A stretch of DNA of 64,000 nt from Heterodera schachtii (Eukaryota; Nematoda; Chromadorea; Rhabditida; Heteroderidae): contig SIJG01000017.1 in assembly GCA_023374025.1 (NCBI GenBank), forward strand, positions 1,689,671 through 1,753,670, written 5' to 3'. Position numbers and translations under genes: made by a program. Below the pieces are notes generated by a model that worked only from the letters and a program-made list of their open reading frames with translations, was not told where the DNA came from and ran no database searches. This document shows, in pieces, positions 1-10,407 of this stretch; the first letter of the stretch is position 1; each line of letters begins with the position of its first letter.

Positions 1-120
1 TGATTGGACGATAAAAGGTGCAGCACTACCGTCGGCTGAATAATGTTCATCTGGGCAATATTTGAAGTTTGTCTTCAGCTGATTTATACTATAAATGAGT
101 CATTCTCGGCAGACTTTTCC

Positions 121-545
121 TCAGATGACTAGTCTTTTTGCGGGATTAGTCCCTGCGGGATCTGTACCGCAAAAATTTTGACAGCGGGACCCTCAGATTT
201 ATTTTTTGTGGGGTTCCGCGGGATCCGTACTGAATTTTTAGAAATTCAAAGACAGAATGCCAAATATCTTTTGAATAAATTTGCAATAAATTCAATTAAA
301 GTTAAAGCATTTTTAGCAAAGTTTCATATAAGATTTAAAATCGACTTCCACCTTATAAACTCTAAATAATGGACTCAAAAAATGAAATTTGGTCTTTTTT
401 AGATAAAATATGTAAGAAACATCAAAAATTCTTGGACCCGGTCCCACCGCGGGTCGGATACCGGATATTGGGTTTTCAAAAAACTGGGTTCAGTTCCGGC
501 CCGGGTCTTAAAGCCATGTATCCCCGGCCTTGACCCTATCGGGTA
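121..545. repeat. GC-rich interspersed repeat, mosaic of short iterated motifs
   Basis: The stretch carries repeated variants of GCGGGATCYGTACYG (about 138-180 and 210-235). After an AT-rich middle it has a second set built on ACCCGGGT/GGGTACCCGGGTTC-like words (about 436-560). This iterated GC-rich design in AT-rich surroundings does not look coding and resembles a degraded transposable-element fragment. No terminal inverted repeat or target-site duplication could be placed. Family is not recognised. Confidence 0.45.
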
Positions 546-559
546 CCCGGGTTCGGCCT

Positions 560-1251
560 ACCTTAATAACAATTCCCTTTGGTTCCCCAATTTGTTGCAC
601 TTTGTCTCCTATTTAATTTATTATTTCATGTTATGCCCATTAATATTATTAAAATAATAATTTATCCGAAGGAATTTTTTTTTATACAATCAAAGCAAAA
701 GCAGCGGATCAAAGGGCGGAAGAATGAAAATGTCACCGAAGAAACAACAAAATATCGCTTTTATAAGGGAATGAATGAGTCAATCGGCTGCCCGGGGCGG
801 GGGGGGGGGGAGACGGACGGACGGATGGGGCAATCATTCCATCATTCTTTGCCCATTCCCGAAAAATGAATGACCCTTAACGGAGAGGTTTTATTGACGG
901 AAACTTTACAAAAAATAAGCGGCCATTTGGGTATTTTCTTCTCCATTGGATCATTTAAATGGGTGACAAATTGACATAATTGTTGTTTTGGCAAAAACAA
1001 TGAATGTTTTACCGACTAAAAAAAGAATTTATTTCATCCAGAGAATAATTTTTCACTGCCAAAAGCGAACTCTGATCAAATTGGTCTCTCTCTTTCCCTC
1101 AGTGTTTTCCCCGTTTCCTTATCAGCTGATTTTTGCTGCTTTTGCTCCGTTTTCCATTTCTTTCTCCTTTTTTCCTTTTTTCATTACTTTTTACCTTTTT
1201 TTCCATTTGTCCTCCGTTTTTCCTCTTCCCATTGTTTCCAATTTGATTAGG
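560..1251. other. No gene seen; AT-rich with a poly(G) run
   Basis: The open frames here are short and show no plausible splice structure. There is a G tract at about 797-811. The pyrimidine-rich part at 1080-1230 immediately precedes the small gene starting at 1252 and may be its upstream region or a 5' intron. Confidence 0.4.
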
Positions 1252-1849
1252 ATGAAGCTGTTTGGTGCCAATTTGACCAGTTCAATGGGAGGCAATTGGA
1301 CGGGGGCCGCGTTGGACATGGCCAAAAAGGTCAACCCGATGGGCGCTGTTGATCAGGTCCGTTTCCGAGATTTCATGCCAATGGCACTCGATCAAAGCTC
1401 CGTTCAACCAGTCCCCCTCAGCTGTCCCATTTCGATGCCTGTTCCGATTAATTTTCAACTGATCACTCATTTTTGTCACTTTGAGTCTTTTTTGATCACT
1501 TCGTTTTCCCATCCCTCCGGCGCTTTCCCTGCCATTCCCACCATTTTGCAACTAATTGCCTTTTTAGTTGCTCCAAACTGTCACCGCCCTTCTCGATGCC
1601 CTTCTCTCCCAGCTCCAATCGCTGCTCTCCGCCCTCCAACTGATCGTTCCCGTCGCTGTCGGCATTTTCGCTTTGTTTGGTGCCCTTTTCCTCCTCCTCT
1701 TCGGTGTGCTTTTGTTCTTCCTTTATCGCATCGCTTTTTCCCGCCAACCGATTGACCAAAATGTTGGACAGAAAAATAAAAAAATTTCTGATCAAAAAGC
1801 AATGGAAGAACAAAAGGCATTTCTTGGCGATGAAAATGAGAAGAGATGA
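1252..1849 (+). CDS. Small one-TM hypothetical protein (two exons)
   Basis: Exon 1 is 1252-1356 (35 codons, starting MKLFGANLTSSMGG). A GT...TTTTAG intron follows, and exon 2 is 1568-1849; both joins are phase 0. The product is about 128 residues: an Asn/Gly-containing N-terminus, an amphipathic Leu/Gln stretch, one strong membrane segment around IVPVAVGIFALFGALF, then a basic and polar tail ending in ENEKR. No family is recognised. The next gene (2037) has a similar size and layout (N-terminal part, one TM, charged tail), so the two may be distant tandem paralogues; that is inference. A start further upstream cannot be excluded. Confidence 0.5.
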
Positions 1850-2036
1850 GCGAAGGGATGAAACGAGCGGAAGGACAAGAAACACAAAGCCAAACTATTT
1901 GACCTCTGAGAGATCGAACGGAATTTCGATTTTGTCAACCCATTAAAATTTTAGAGTTTATTAAAATGGAATCAAATCTAACCAATTATTTTACTTTTTA
2001 AATCGCTTAAAAGAAGCAGACGTCTCCATTCGCAAA

Positions 2037-2399
2037 ATGCCATCGCTGGACAAAGTGGGCTTTTCCGTGGTTTTTTATTGCTTTTCAAATCTCCCGAAGA
2101 TGCTCGAGGACATCGACTTCGCTTTGGTTGAGCTGGTGGCTCATGTCAACCGTTTCCTCGCCGTTCTGACCGTTTTCCTGCCAATGTTCGTCGTTTCGCT
2201 CACCCTTCTTCTGCTCATGATCATTGCCCTCCTCGTGTTGTCCGTTTTTCTCCAATTCAAACGCCTCAGGGGACAAAAAATGGAGGGAAAAGCCAACGCC
2301 ACGCGAGTGGACGAATCGGAAGACACTGATCAAATTGGGCAACATCAGCAGCAGCAGGTGGGAGAGAGGGCCAACGGGACGACGAGGGGACAAATTTAG
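2037..2399 (+). CDS. Small one-TM hypothetical protein
   Basis: Single-exon frame of 120 residues from ATG 2037; an internal start at 2100 (MLEDIDFALVELV) is also possible. A Leu/Val-rich helix is followed by a strong membrane segment around FVVSLTLLLLMIIALLVLSV. Then come a basic stop-transfer cluster (QFKRLRGQK) and a Glu/Asp/Gln-rich tail with a short poly-Gln. The product is unrecognised. The resemblance in layout to the protein encoded at 1252-1849 suggests a small local family of single-pass proteins. The tail could be extended by splicing that I did not resolve. Confidence 0.5.
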   Translation: MPSLDKVGFSVVFYCFSNLPKMLEDIDFALVELVAHVNRFLAVLTVFLPMFVVSLTLLLLMIIALLVLSVFLQFKRLRGQKMEGKANATRVDESEDTDQIGQHQQQQVGERANGTTRGQI

Positions 2400-3676
2400 G
2401 GGAGGGGCGAAAGATGGAATTATAATGACAAACCAACACGGACTGGAAAATTTGGGTGTTCAACTCGGGAATGGGGAATGAAATGGCAAAATTTGGGTGA
2501 TCAACCGAAAATTTAATTGGGGAAATTTTCAATGTCCCATCAATTTGATATTAATTTGCATTAATTAACTTTGGGTTGACTCCGTTTAGTTGAGACAATC
2601 CTTCGGTCGAAAAGATGCAACTTTTGTCACGTCTTTGCGTGTGAGTGAGAAGCCCCAATGGAAAGCATCGCATTGACCGAGGGGACGGAGCAGAGAACGC
2701 GATTTTAACTTATGAGAAGCGGCGGAGGACAAAGAGAAAATCGAGAAAAAAGGCCATCGAATATTGAAGCGATGATCCCTTTTAAAAGCAAAAGCATAAT
2801 TTTATTTATTTAATGTTTTATTATTTTACAAATTTTATTAGTGACGAGAAACCAACGCATTCCCACAAAGAATGGGGTAATTTCATGCAGACAAATTACT
2901 TTTTCATTGCAGCTTCGGATTTGCAAGAAACATTTCGAAAGTGAGTCAATTGAGCCGAAACAGACGGACCGAAGGGGGGGGGGGACGGCGAATGACCTCA
3001 AAAAGCGGGGGGGGGGGGGGGGGTAAATAAAGGGGGACGATTTATTTGTGCTCGGCGAATCGGCGGGGGGAAAATCTGCCGGATTTGGGAAGAAAAAGCA
3101 CCAGCAGATGATCAACCTGTGTTCGTCCGTTCATTTGTCACCAATTACTCATTTTGTGCTTTCAGAGCGAAAATTCCCTCATTTACCCCCGGCAAATTGC
3201 CCCTCGATTATTTCTCCGCTTTTTCTCATCAATCGCTTCGCTTTCGCTTTATCCCTCAAAATAAACTAGCACCCACTAAATTTGGCATTGCCTCCCCCCG
3301 TCGATTACTTTTCACTTAATCCAACCGCGTCGGTCATTTTCAGTCGGCGGCTCCGCGCATTCCGCCCCCCCCCCCCCCGCCCACCTCTCCCCCAATTTCT
3401 GCCGTTGTCGAGTGAGTAAATTGACTGACCACAAATTGGGGCAAAACTTCGCTTTGGCTATTTCCATCCCTCGCAATAATATTTTCAAATGGAATTGTGA
3501 GAAATGACTTCGCTCAAATGAGGTCATTCCGACAAAATTACCTCAAAATCGGTTATTAATTCCTTTTGTAATTTGTCTCTTTTTTCCTTTTTTAGCTTTG
3601 AATTTTCTTTCGTCTTTCATTTGACTTCCTTTTCTTCTCTCCTTTTGATCATTGCCTTTATTTTGCCCTTTTAGTG
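2400..3676. other. No gene seen; intergenic with poly(G)/poly(C) runs
   Basis: Mixed AT-rich sequence with G runs at about 2976-2984 and 3005-3023 and a C run at 3365-3378. Open frames on either strand are short and low complexity. The pyrimidine-rich part at 3580-3670 lies directly upstream of the SXP/RAL-2 gene. Confidence 0.5.
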
Positions 3677-5373
3677 ATGCTTTTCCTCCATTTGCCCCTC
3701 TTTTTCCTTTTCCTCTCTGTCCGACTCCCTTTTCTCTTCTCTTACCCCCAATTTCCTTCTCCGTTTGCCCATCCGCCAATGTCTCCAATGGCCGGCATTG
3801 AGCCCATAATGCCGACTAATTTTGCGCTTGACGGGTTTTTAATGAATGCCGCGGCCCTGCCCTTCAAATTCGAACTTTCAGTTTCGCCCGCCATGTGTCC
3901 CCCTCCGGCGGTGCCCTTCCCTCGCCCAATCCGTCGATGATGAACAGTTCGCCCTTTTTTGTCGGCCGTGGCATTGGCAGCGGATTCGGCGGCGGAGCGA
4001 CAACGCACCCAATGAACTCACTGATCATCCGCAACAGCGTTGATTTACATCATTTGATTCATTATTATTAAACCTTTTAAGCCTTACCAAATGCCAATGC
4101 CCGGCGGGGCGAGTCCCTTCCCGATGAGTCAGCAAATGGGCGCAGACGGACCGCAGCAGCCGATATTCCCCAATGGGATGGCCATTGGTGGGGCAGCAAT
4201 TGCTCAATTTTAGACAAACAAAGAGTCCGTCCGTTGCAGACAAAAATGGCATGGGCCCGGCAAATGCCGTTCTTCCATCGGACATTCCAATGGATGTTTT
4301 GGTTGGAAGACAGGCAAACAAAGCCAAAACGGAAGCGAGAGATTATTTTGCTCAATTAATCATCAGATCACTCAAAATCGCTTGGATGAAATGGGCCAAT
4401 CGATCGTCGGTTCGGCGGCGATGAATGGGCGGCACCCTTTTCCGTTGGGCCCTTTCCTTGGCGCGTCAGACGGCGGCGGGGGAAGGAATGCGCCGCCGTT
4501 CGGCGCGGGAGGCGGCGCCTTTTCTGGCGACTCATTGACACGAGCAATGGCACTGCAGCAGTACGGGCAGCAGGAAAGGAGCATGACGCAGCAAAATCAG
4601 TGGACAATGCCGGACCAGTTCAGCCCGATGGCACCGCCGCCATCGATGGGTCAATCGGTGGCAAATGCCGAAACGGCGTCCGACCACCAGCAGAACCAAA
4701 ACGCATTGCCCGCCTTTTTGAGGGGAGCACCGCAGGAACAAATTGACGAGGCGCGAAAGAGAGAAATTGGAAATGACCATTTGGCATTTTTAGTTCAAAC
4801 GGATTATTAGGCAACCGAATGGCACTTATGGAGAACAAATCCGACTGATTGATGCGCTCGTCCAGCGAATGGAACCGAAGAGACAAGTGAAATAAGAGGG
4901 AAAGAGAGGGAGAAGAGAGAGACAGAGGGGACAGAGAGAGAGAGATGGAGAGAGAAAAGAGAGAGGAGAAAGAATGTGTGATTAGGCATTCATTAACGAG
5001 CGCTAATTGGCTTCATTAGATGATGTACCGGGAATTTATGCGTGAAAATGACGAACGTGAACAGTCGCATCGCGAAAGAGTGCACAAAACGGTGGCGCAA
5101 ATGAGCGAAAAAGCGCAGGAACAATTTGCAAAGGTCGGAAATAATCAGTGATTATTATTTAATCTCGACAATCTTAATTGCCTAATTACCTTTGATTGCA
5201 TTCGCTGACTCTTTTCATTACAGATTTCGGCAACGTTGCGCAATCCGAAAGTACCTGACCAGGAAAGATGGGATCGTGTGCTGCAACAGTACGAAAAGAT
5301 GGATCCCGAATTACGGGACGAATTTGAACAGAAATTCAAAGGCTTCCCGGCATTTAGCCCCGTCAGTCATTAA
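3677..5373 (+). CDS. SXP/RAL-2 family (DUF148) secreted protein with long Pro/Met/Gly-rich extension
   Basis: Eight exons join in phase: 3677-3834, 3882-4038, 4082-4187, 4240-4301, 4367-4750, 4794-4886, 5020-5133 and 5224-5373, giving about 407 residues. The N-terminus (MLFLHLPLFFLFLSVRLPF) is a secretion signal. Residues of about 25-270 are rich in Pro, Met, Gly, Gln and Asn. The last ~140 residues show the DUF148 pattern: PAFLRGAP entry motif, FKRIIRQPNGTYGEQI, a Glu/Arg-rich helix, then a KISATLRNPKV-type segment ending in LRDEFEQKF. SXP/RAL-2 proteins are nematode-specific, secreted, and include parasite antigens and gland-expressed plant-nematode proteins; molecular function is not established. 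Intron 5 (4751-4793) needs a GC donor to keep the domain in frame. Joins in the low-complexity part are less certain than the C-terminal four exons. Confidence 0.8.
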
Positions 5374-6026
5374 TTAATTGACACATTTGGACTCATTTGG
5401 ACCGAAGTCTTTAATTGTATTTACAAGAAATAAGCATTCCTTTGAACTAATTTGTTTTATTTATTTTGCTTAATTTATTATTTATGTAATTTGTCATTTT
5501 CTTTATTAAATTCATTCACTTTGGCAAGATCATTACAATAATAAAATGGCAGAAAAAGGGGATTGATACTTTTGACTTTTAAAGTGCAATTACAAAGGCG
5601 GAAAATAAGAAAATTAAACCTATAAAATGCGATTAATTATTAAATATAAACAAAAAATAAAAAACAAACAAATAATAAACAAAATTGGAGGAACAGAGAA
5701 AGAGAGGAAGGGAAGAGAAGGGAAGAGAAGAGAAGGGAAGAGAAGAGAAGGGTTGCACAAAAAAACTAAGGCAAGACCAATGGGCAAAAAAAGAGATGAT
5801 AAAATGATAAGACAGACTGATAATGATGATAAGACCGGGTTACGCGCTCATTGCGCTTTGATTTCGCTGTTTTGGTAATTTCGGGTAAAATTATCCGCTT
5901 TCATCGAATTAAGCCCCCCTTCTCCCCAAAAAACCAATCGGATGTCTCCTACCCGTCACTTTCGTATCACTAAACGATCAAAGGAATGCCAGTGGTGCTA
6001 CTGAGTGCGTGTTTGTGTTGATCTGA
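5374..6026. other. Intergenic between convergent genes; no gene seen
   Basis: AT-rich, with a short GGAAGAGAA-type purine repeat at about 5698-5752. It separates the stop of the SXP/RAL-2 gene (plus) from the stop of the BPI-like gene (minus), so it should hold both 3' ends. The AATAAA-like words at about 5540 (ATAATAAAATGG) could serve polyadenylation; I did not assign them. Confidence 0.5.
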
Positions 6027-9000
6027 TCAGTATTCGCATGGCTCTGATCCGCCCAATTGGCTGGTGTCCATCGTAAAGTCGGACTCGATCAGAATGGCAT
6101 GGTCGAGAATGTGCGGGACCGGGTCGACAATGTTCTGGCAAGAAACAACCATCATTTATGCATTTCGATTTGGGTCCCCCAAATGCTTACGATTGGAATT
6201 CCGCCAGTGCCCGGGGGCACATTCAGCGTAGTGCCCTGCTCTAATTTGTCGTTGATGGACTAAATGAAAATGTGCGATATGACTTGTTTACCACAATTGA
6301 CCACCTTAAGCATTAAATCCCTGCCAAGGGTCCCCAAATTGTCCAACGCGTCCTGCGGAAGGCCGAGTTGGTTGCCCACGTCCTCCAAATGCATGCTGAC
6401 CACATCGGCATGGCCGGTAACATGGGCACCTGAAGAAGAAGAGAAAGGGGACGGAATTTCCGGAATAAATTTCGATGCCATCCACGATAAAAGTGAGTCT
6501 GATCAGTGAGTGATTTGTTCGCATTTAAATTTAAACCCACCATTTGTGCGAATGGTTATGCGAACATCCGAAGCAATTCGAATTGTGCCCACTCTTTGGT
6601 TGGTCGACTGAATGTAAAAGTCGACGTCGACGAGGAAATTCAGCAAAGCGACGCCTGCCAAGGCCAATCAGTGATTTCAATTGATTAATGCCCTTCTCAC
6701 CTCCGTTTTGACTGCTCAGTATAATTGAGGGCGCACGAATTGTGTGGATGATGACGTACACCAATTGGTTGGGGTACTGCTCGCGGACCGCGGGCAGAAT
6801 GTCGCCCAGACACACGCCCAGGCTGGTCAAGTCGCCCGCGTCCTGTCGCTTCACCCGCACCGCCACCGCCGCCGCTCCGTCCTCCGTCTCCACGCCGTGG
6901 TCCTCCAACCCAGTGTCCTCCTCCGATGAGCAGGTGGTCTTCATCAGTTCGCCGTACTTCGGCGTTTCCGGGCCCATTCGAATGCGCAAAAAGTCAACGC
7001 TAAAAGGAAAAGGAAAGCGATTGGTAATCTTTTAAATGCCGTGCCGACCTTTGCAAATGGTAAAACAGCGAATTGATGGTGAAATCACTGATCAAAATGT
7101 CCGCCATTTTGGCACCGGCGTAGTCGGGGAATTGCATGGGAAAGGCACCGAACGGAGTGCCGCCACTTCCGCCCACGCTGAACTCACCTGAACAAAGTGG
7201 CAAATTAAGTGGCCAATTAGGGCAGCGGGAGGGAAGCAATGGTTTAATGGATCGAGTACTTTACTTACCAACAACTTCGATGGTGTAGTCCCGGTTGGTG
7301 GCATGAGTGTTCAAAAGTCGAACATCCAAGAAAATGTTGTCCAATTTGCTCTTAATTATTATTGAAAATCAAAGATACCAATCGATCATACTAATTAGGC
7401 GGGAATAATAATTATCTTTACCATATCCATCGACTGCAAAATCGAAGACATTAAATTGTCCTGGGTGCCGGTGTTGGGGCAATTCGCGCATAAATTCTCG
7501 CCAGGGTCCACAAATGCCAATCGTCCGCTGTCAGAAACGGTCGCGCGGTCCGAACGCGCTCGGTCCTCTGTTCCGCTCAGCGGTTCCCTCCTGCTCCTGA
7601 CGAATGTTGCCAGTGCAGTGGCGCGGACCGGGCGCATTGCGTGGGGAGCCAATGGCGCCACCAACTGCGGATGATGGGACATGTCGCGACGCTGCTGAGG
7701 ATGGACGGGGCGGGGCGAAGCGGAGGAAAGCGCAAGCGCACTGGTCGCGGCGACGGAACGCGACTTGGGGAAAAGTGAGAGAGCCATCAGACAGAAGGGG
7801 CGGAAACAGACAAAGCTGATCAACAAATCAGCAGAACAATTCTGATCAAAGTCATAGTTTGATCAGCACAATATTCTCCTAAGCCCAAAGCCCAACTCAG
7901 ATGATCAGAGCCAAATCCGACGAAAAATTTGAGAGAAAATCATCCAATGGCAATTCTCCACCCGTCTTCTCGTGTTCTTGGTAATTCCCCGCTTCCTCCC
8001 CCTTACACTTACATTAACTGTTTTTCCGCTATTCACTGTGCCTTTTGCTGCTGTTACGCCTTTGGCATTCTGTGGCTGAGCACTGGTGGCATTCACCGGC
8101 GTTGTCTGTGCTATGCTGTCCAACTTTGTCTTTTCGTTTTTGCCATTTAATGCCGGAGGCAATGCCAAAGTTGCGTTCACTTTTGGCGCCGCCTGGGCGA
8201 CCACTTTTCTTTTGACGAAATTGCAAGAAGCAGGACACTAAAGGTAAAAAAACATTTTCAGGGTTTCAAACGCCGATCGGTCGGACCTGTGCCGTTCCGC
8301 CCAACATATTGCCCAACCCGGTGGCACTGATCGCCACTTCGAGCATTTTCCGGACGGGGATAAACTGAGGGATCTTTGAGCAAAGTTTGGGGTTCGCCTG
8401 TTCATCCAACATGGACGGTAAACGTTGGCAAATCTGCAAAAATTATGATGTTATCACTAATTTGCAATGATAATGGCAAATGGCACCTGTCCCGGAATTT
8501 GTTGGCGGACCATTTCGCTGATTTTACCCTTTGAAATTTAAATTGGTAAATGAGCAAAAAAGAAACAAATTCACTCGAAATTGACTGTTTGCAATGTCAC
8601 CCAAAAGACCGCCGTTTTGAATGTAAACATCGACATAACCAACACTGGCGGCACCTTAACCAAATGGAATTTGTTAAAATATTTTTAAAATGATAAAATA
8701 GTTCCCAAACTGACAGCTGGCCACGCGAATCTGCGGACATCCGGTGGGACCACGGACGAGGTAAATGCCGACGCGAATATTCAGCTGTTAGTTAACACAT
8801 TAAAAACGGACTGATAAATGAAGCATTAGCTAAACCATTCACCTGATACGCGTTCACTTGGATAATGCCAAACAGTGCCAAAGGCAACAAAATGACAATT
8901 TGCCCGCCGAGATTTCCCGTGACTCTTAAAAAAAGGGGGAGGGATGGCACGGATGGACTCAGTCGAGGAAAATAGTGCCAGAGGAACCCCAACTCACCCA

Positions 9001-9627
9001 ATATCCAAATTCTGCACATCCAACACAATGAGATTCGGTGGAGCCGGGTAAACGGTGACCCCTTAAAAGGAAGGGCGGTGGAAAGAAAGGCATTGGCAAA
9101 ACAATGGGCGAAATGCTCACTTTGGGGGCATCGGTAGCGGGACACATACAAATTGTACACCTGGACACAACCGTTCAACTGAAGGGGGATAGGGGGAGAT
9201 GAAGCATTGGAAATATTGAACATTAAGCCAAATTGGAATTGGTCTTTTACAATTTTATTAAATTTGTTTTTTTTCTTTTCTTTTTTTACCTGCGGAAGGC
9301 ACTGATTTATGTTGGGCAGACGAGCTCGCTTTATTTGGTAGTCTGAAAATTCAAATTGAAAAATATTTTTGACAATTTTAAATGGACTAACTGAGAACTC
9401 CGAGGGCAATGTCCGAAAGGTATTGAAAAGTGCGGGGATTCATCCGCGCCTTTATGCCCGGATAGCCTTTGACGCCGTCGGCAAGTGCCGAATGATAAGC
9501 GGGACTAAAACACAATTTGGAATGCCTCCATTAATTGCCTCTGCTGTTTTCTAATTACCCTCCTCCCGGTGGCACACAATGCCCCGCGGCAGGGGAACAC
9601 CGTTCTGTTCGTTCATTGGTTTTCGAA
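6027..9627 (-). CDS. BPI/LBP/CETP-family lipid-binding protein
   Basis: About 16 minus-strand exons join in phase down to a TGA at 6027-6029. The N-terminal part has GYPGIKARMNPRTFQYLSD, typical of the start of a BPI fold, then RLPNINQC and a paired Cys later (CPQIRVASC). The C-terminal half shows the second BPI barrel, e.g. DFTINSLFYHLQ followed by FLRIRMG. The family binds lipids or lipopolysaccharide in an elongated two-barrel fold and is usually secreted; nematodes carry several paralogues of unknown ligand. A long Ala/Thr/Pro/Ser-rich insert (about 7440-8200) sits between the two barrels and is unusual. The first exon and signal peptide were not resolved: the exon around 9560-9627 has no ATG in the frame required by exon 2 (9392-9504), so more 5' sequence is probably missing. 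Confidence 0.82.
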
Positions 9628-9857
9628 CTTAAAAATTTATAAATAAAATTAAAAAATGATCATTCCTTTCCCTCTCAATTCGTTCCACCAACCGATGCGT
9701 CCGCGCGACTTTCGCACCACCGCTGGCGGATTTAGCGGAAACGGCAGTCCCCTGCGGAGTATTCCTCTAAAATTAATTTGTTTGGATTTCCATTTTCGTC
9801 CGTTCATTCGGCAAATTTCGCCCTTTCTCGATTATTCTCAATCTTCTGCCTCACTTT

Positions 9858-10178
9858 TTGTGTCGAAGTGCTTCTCCTCTGCTGCTGACTTTGCGTTGGC
9901 CCTTCTTTTGGCCGTTCAATGGGACTGTCGGGGAGAAGTGCCAAAGGGACGTCGGAACGGACGGACCGATGGGGGAGGAGATGAGAGACGGGGCGATAGG
10001 GCCCATCTTGAGAGGAAAGACTGATCAGAAGAAAGAGGGGGGCGATGCTGAGCAGAAGAAGGTCGAGTCGGAGAAGCAGCTGAACAGACTGATGGGATCA
10101 ACAGTGGACAAGAAAAGCCAGCAAAAAAAAACATTGGCACTCTTTTCGGTAATCCCAATTGAAGGCACTCATATTTAA
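9858..10178 (+). CDS. Doubtful ORF, Lys/Glu-rich
   Basis: An open frame of 106 codons with a hydrophobic beginning and a charged tail rich in Lys, Glu and Gly. It runs into the first copy of the 90-bp tandem repeat at 10135, which argues against coding at the 3' end. No splice partners or family are recognised. It overlaps the region where the 5' end of the minus-strand BPI-like gene should lie. Confidence 0.15.
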   Translation: MCRSASPLLLTLRWPFFWPFNGTVGEKCQRDVGTDGPMGEEMRDGAIGPILRGKTDQKKEGGDAEQKKVESEKQLNRLMGSTVDKKSQQKKTLALFSVIPIEGTHI

Positions 10179-10407
10179 TTGATTAATCGGTGCCGCGCCT
10201 CAAGACTGATCAGTCCCTGTCCTCCCCCCATGGCACTCTTTTCCCTATACCAATTGAAGACACTCAAAATTTAACTGATTAATCGGTGACGCCCCTCAAG
10301 ACTGATCAGTCCCTGTCTGGCATTATTTTAGATACCCCAATTGAAGACACTCAAAATTTAACTGATTAATCGGTGCCGCCCCTCAAGACTGATCAGTAGT
10401 CCCTGTC
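10135..10407. repeat. Three tandem copies of a ~87-90 bp unit
   Basis: Copies lie at about 10135-10221, 10231-10316 and 10318-10407. Each holds the ordered words CAATTGAAGRCACTCA, GATTAATCGGTG, GCCCCTCAAG and ACTGATCAGT, and ends in CCCTGTC. The spacers between copies are C-rich. Copies differ by a few substitutions, so this is a recent local duplication in non-coding DNA. Confidence 0.9.
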
